Assembly: GCA_005882315.1 (NCBI GenBank)
Contig: VBAR01000001.1
Span: 1,003,736-1,067,735, forward strand
From: Bacteroidota bacterium
GTDB lineage: Bacteria; Bacteroidota; Bacteroidia; Chitinophagales; Chitinophagaceae
Direction: 5' to 3'
DNA: 64,000 nucleotides
The notes beneath the pieces are model-generated. The model did no database searches, was not told where the DNA came from, and saw only the letters and a program-made list of their open reading frames with translations. This document shows positions 62,687-64,000 of this stretch, one piece after another (positions within the stretch are counted from its first letter, which is position 1; every line of letters starts with the position of its first letter). The position numbers and the translations under genes are program-made.

Positions 62687-62777
62687 ATTTATTATTGTTA
62701 GTTGTCAATTACAACCCTTGCTGCAATTGAGATTCATTTGAAATTTGACTACCGAAACTCTTCGGTACAAACTGAAA

Positions 62778-64000
62778 TTAATAGTGACATTTCTGACACT
62801 CCAGGCCGCCGATATGTTCCACTTTTACACTATCCATTTTACCTGCTTCAATATCTCTGTGGAATTTCTCGTATATGCTGTAAAATTTGTTTCCTTTAGT
62901 GCTGTCGTAATTGAAGTTCACATTGGTCTGACGGTGACAGTTTATACACCAGCTCATACTCAGTTCAGCGAACTGCTTTACTTCATGCATATCTGTGATC
63001 TCACCATGACAGCTCTGGCATTGCTGCTTACCTGCATTTACGTGTTGTGAATGGTTGAAATAAGCATGATCAGGCAGGTTGTGAATTCTTGTCCAGGGAA
63101 TAGATTTTGCTTTTGAGGGATCAAATGCACCAGGGTTTTTAGGGTCTACTCCGGCGTATTCGTATAGTTTATTTATTTCGGCGGTTCCGTTAATTTCATT
63201 TCCGCTTGCATCAAAAATTTTCGGGCCTTTGTATTCTGAGATCTGTTTGTGACAGTTCATACACACATTTACAGAAGGGATAGAAGCCTGCTTGCCTTCC
63301 ATTGCACCGCCATGACAGTATAAACAGTTGATTTGGTTGAGACCCGCATGTACTTTGTGTGAATAATAAATTGGCTGTACAGGCTGCATATCTTTTTGAC
63401 GGCCAAGACCGATAGCGCCTTTGGCAATAAAGTAACCACCTATTACAAAAAATATTACTGCGCCTAATGCGATATAAAATTTGTTTTTGTAAAACGCAAC
63501 TGGCTCAGGTCTATGAATGCCTTCTTTATCATCACTCAATTTTTTCAGGTTACTGTTTACCTGCATTAATATTAATGCGACAATTGCAAGTATGATAGAG
63601 ATGATACCGAAGATAATTGCGCCCTGGCCATCACCTTTCGGTTCTTCTGTTCCCGGAGCAGGGGGCGGGGCTGCTTTTCCAGCGTCTCTGATATAAGCAA
63701 GAAGATTATTTAGGTCTGTTTCTTTTCCTCTTAGTTCAGGAAATTCCTGCATTGGAGTAGCCGCAAAATTCTGCATTTCTACCGGATATGCGTCACCTGT
63801 AGCAACTGCTTCTTTCCAATTAACTATCCATTTTTTTAATAAATCAGTACTTGGCCAACGGCTTTCAACATCCTTAAGTGCAGGTCCCACAACTTTAGAA
63901 TTGACTGCATGACAGCTTGCACATTTTATACTAAATAATGCCTTACCAGCAGCAGCATCGCCTTGCGCAGCAATTTTTAAAGTCGAGAAAATAAAAATGG
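62778..64000 (-). CDS. actA: Alternative complex III subunit A, multiheme cytochrome c (5' truncated by window edge)
   Basis: The frame is open to base 64000, so the signal peptide start is off the window; a GTG at 63890 is not the start. The visible about 407 residues hold six CxxCH sites: CASCH (63909-63923, in an N-terminal mono-heme domain), then CLYCH, CMNCH, CQSCH, CINCH and CQKCH in the C-terminal pentaheme domain. Two helices (IIFGIISIILAIVALILM and FYIALGAVIFFVIGGYFI) separate the domains. ActA is the electron-transfer part of the complex. The N-terminal mono-heme domain plus pentaheme domain fits the Bacteroidota form. Confidence 0.93.
   Translation of the reverse strand, partial: IFIFSTLKIAAQGDAAAGKALFSIKCASCHAVNSKVVGPALKDVESRWPSTDLLKKWIVNWKEAVATGDAYPVEMQNFAATPMQEFPELRGKETDLNNLLAYIRDAGKAAPPPAPGTEEPKGDGQGAIIFGIISIILAIVALILMQVNSNLKKLSDDKEGIHRPEPVAFYKNKFYIALGAVIFFVIGGYFIAKGAIGLGRQKDMQPVQPIYYSHKVHAGLNQINCLYCHGGAMEGKQASIPSVNVCMNCHKQISEYKGPKIFDASGNEINGTAEINKLYEYAGVDPKNPGAFDPSKAKSIPWTRIHNLPDHAYFNHSQHVNAGKQQCQSCHGEITDMHEVKQFAELSMSWCINCHRQTNVNFNYDSTKGNKFYSIYEKFHRDIEAGKMDSVKVEHIGGLECQKCHY

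Noticed and set aside
63888-63890. GTG start of a shorter cytochrome gene
   Set aside because: The same frame continues upstream through a CASCH heme motif to the window edge, so the gene starts beyond base 64000.
1-64000. Mobile elements, prophage or defence islands
   Set aside because: No transposase, integrase, phage structural gene, restriction enzyme or toxin-antitoxin pair was found. Only small palindromic repeats are present.

Overview
The window reads as a chromosomal segment of a Bacteroidota bacterium, most likely family Chitinophagaceae. The evidence is a SusC/SusD pair, type IX secretion C-terminal domains, DUF3078 proteins, alternative complex III genes upstream of an aa3 oxidase, Bacteroidota-type promoters (TTTG, about 19-21 nt, TAnnTTTG) and AT-rich intergenic DNA. 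No prophage, CRISPR array, insertion sequence or rRNA was seen.

Layout. 1-4.3 kb: the end of a PfkB sugar kinase, convergent with a lacI-MFS-trehalase unit. 4.4-8.7 kb: a DUF3179 protein, an outer-membrane beta-barrel, a vanadium-haloperoxidase-like lipoprotein and a small unknown protein. 8.8-13 kb: a CHU_C-type secreted protein and a periplasmic GH65 enzyme. 14.9-26.3 kb: two giant tandem ASPIC/UnbV FG-GAP lipoproteins, then susD and susC, with a divergent second lacI at 26.4 kb. Together with the trehalase these look like an alpha-glucoside uptake and breakdown region. 27.5-41.8 kb is mostly housekeeping: ligA, DUF2461, GIY-YIG, asd, a lamin-tail secreted protein, an AI-2E-family permease, an L,D-transpeptidase-like protein, rpoN, a GT2 glycosyltransferase, an ABC permease and an Lrp regulator. 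42.0-42.2 kb holds a non-coding RNA with a tRNA-like fold. 42.4-47.7 kb holds two DUF3078 paralogues, trmB, a DUF5522 gene, an alkyltransferase-like gene and small unknowns, separated by palindromic repeats. 47.7-64 kb is one long leftward respiratory cluster: actA-B-C-D-E-F, ctaC, ctaD, ctaB, two subunit III genes, subunit IV, sco and a DUF420 gene. It encodes a quinol:cytochrome c reductase plus aa3 oxidase branch with its heme and copper assembly factors.

Two non-protein elements are the most interesting. (1) Upstream of asd there is a complete-looking transcription attenuator: a consensus promoter, a 14-residue leader peptide made mostly of Met, Asn, Thr and Lys (all aspartate-family amino acids), a 1:2 / 2:3 / 3:4 set of alternative pairings and a terminator. 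(2) At 42002-42179 a class II, tRNA-Leu-like cloverleaf has a perfect T arm and acceptor stem but carries a GNRA hairpin in the D loop and about 90 nt of structured RNA in the variable arm. Its anticodon loop is not canonical, and an intrinsic terminator follows.
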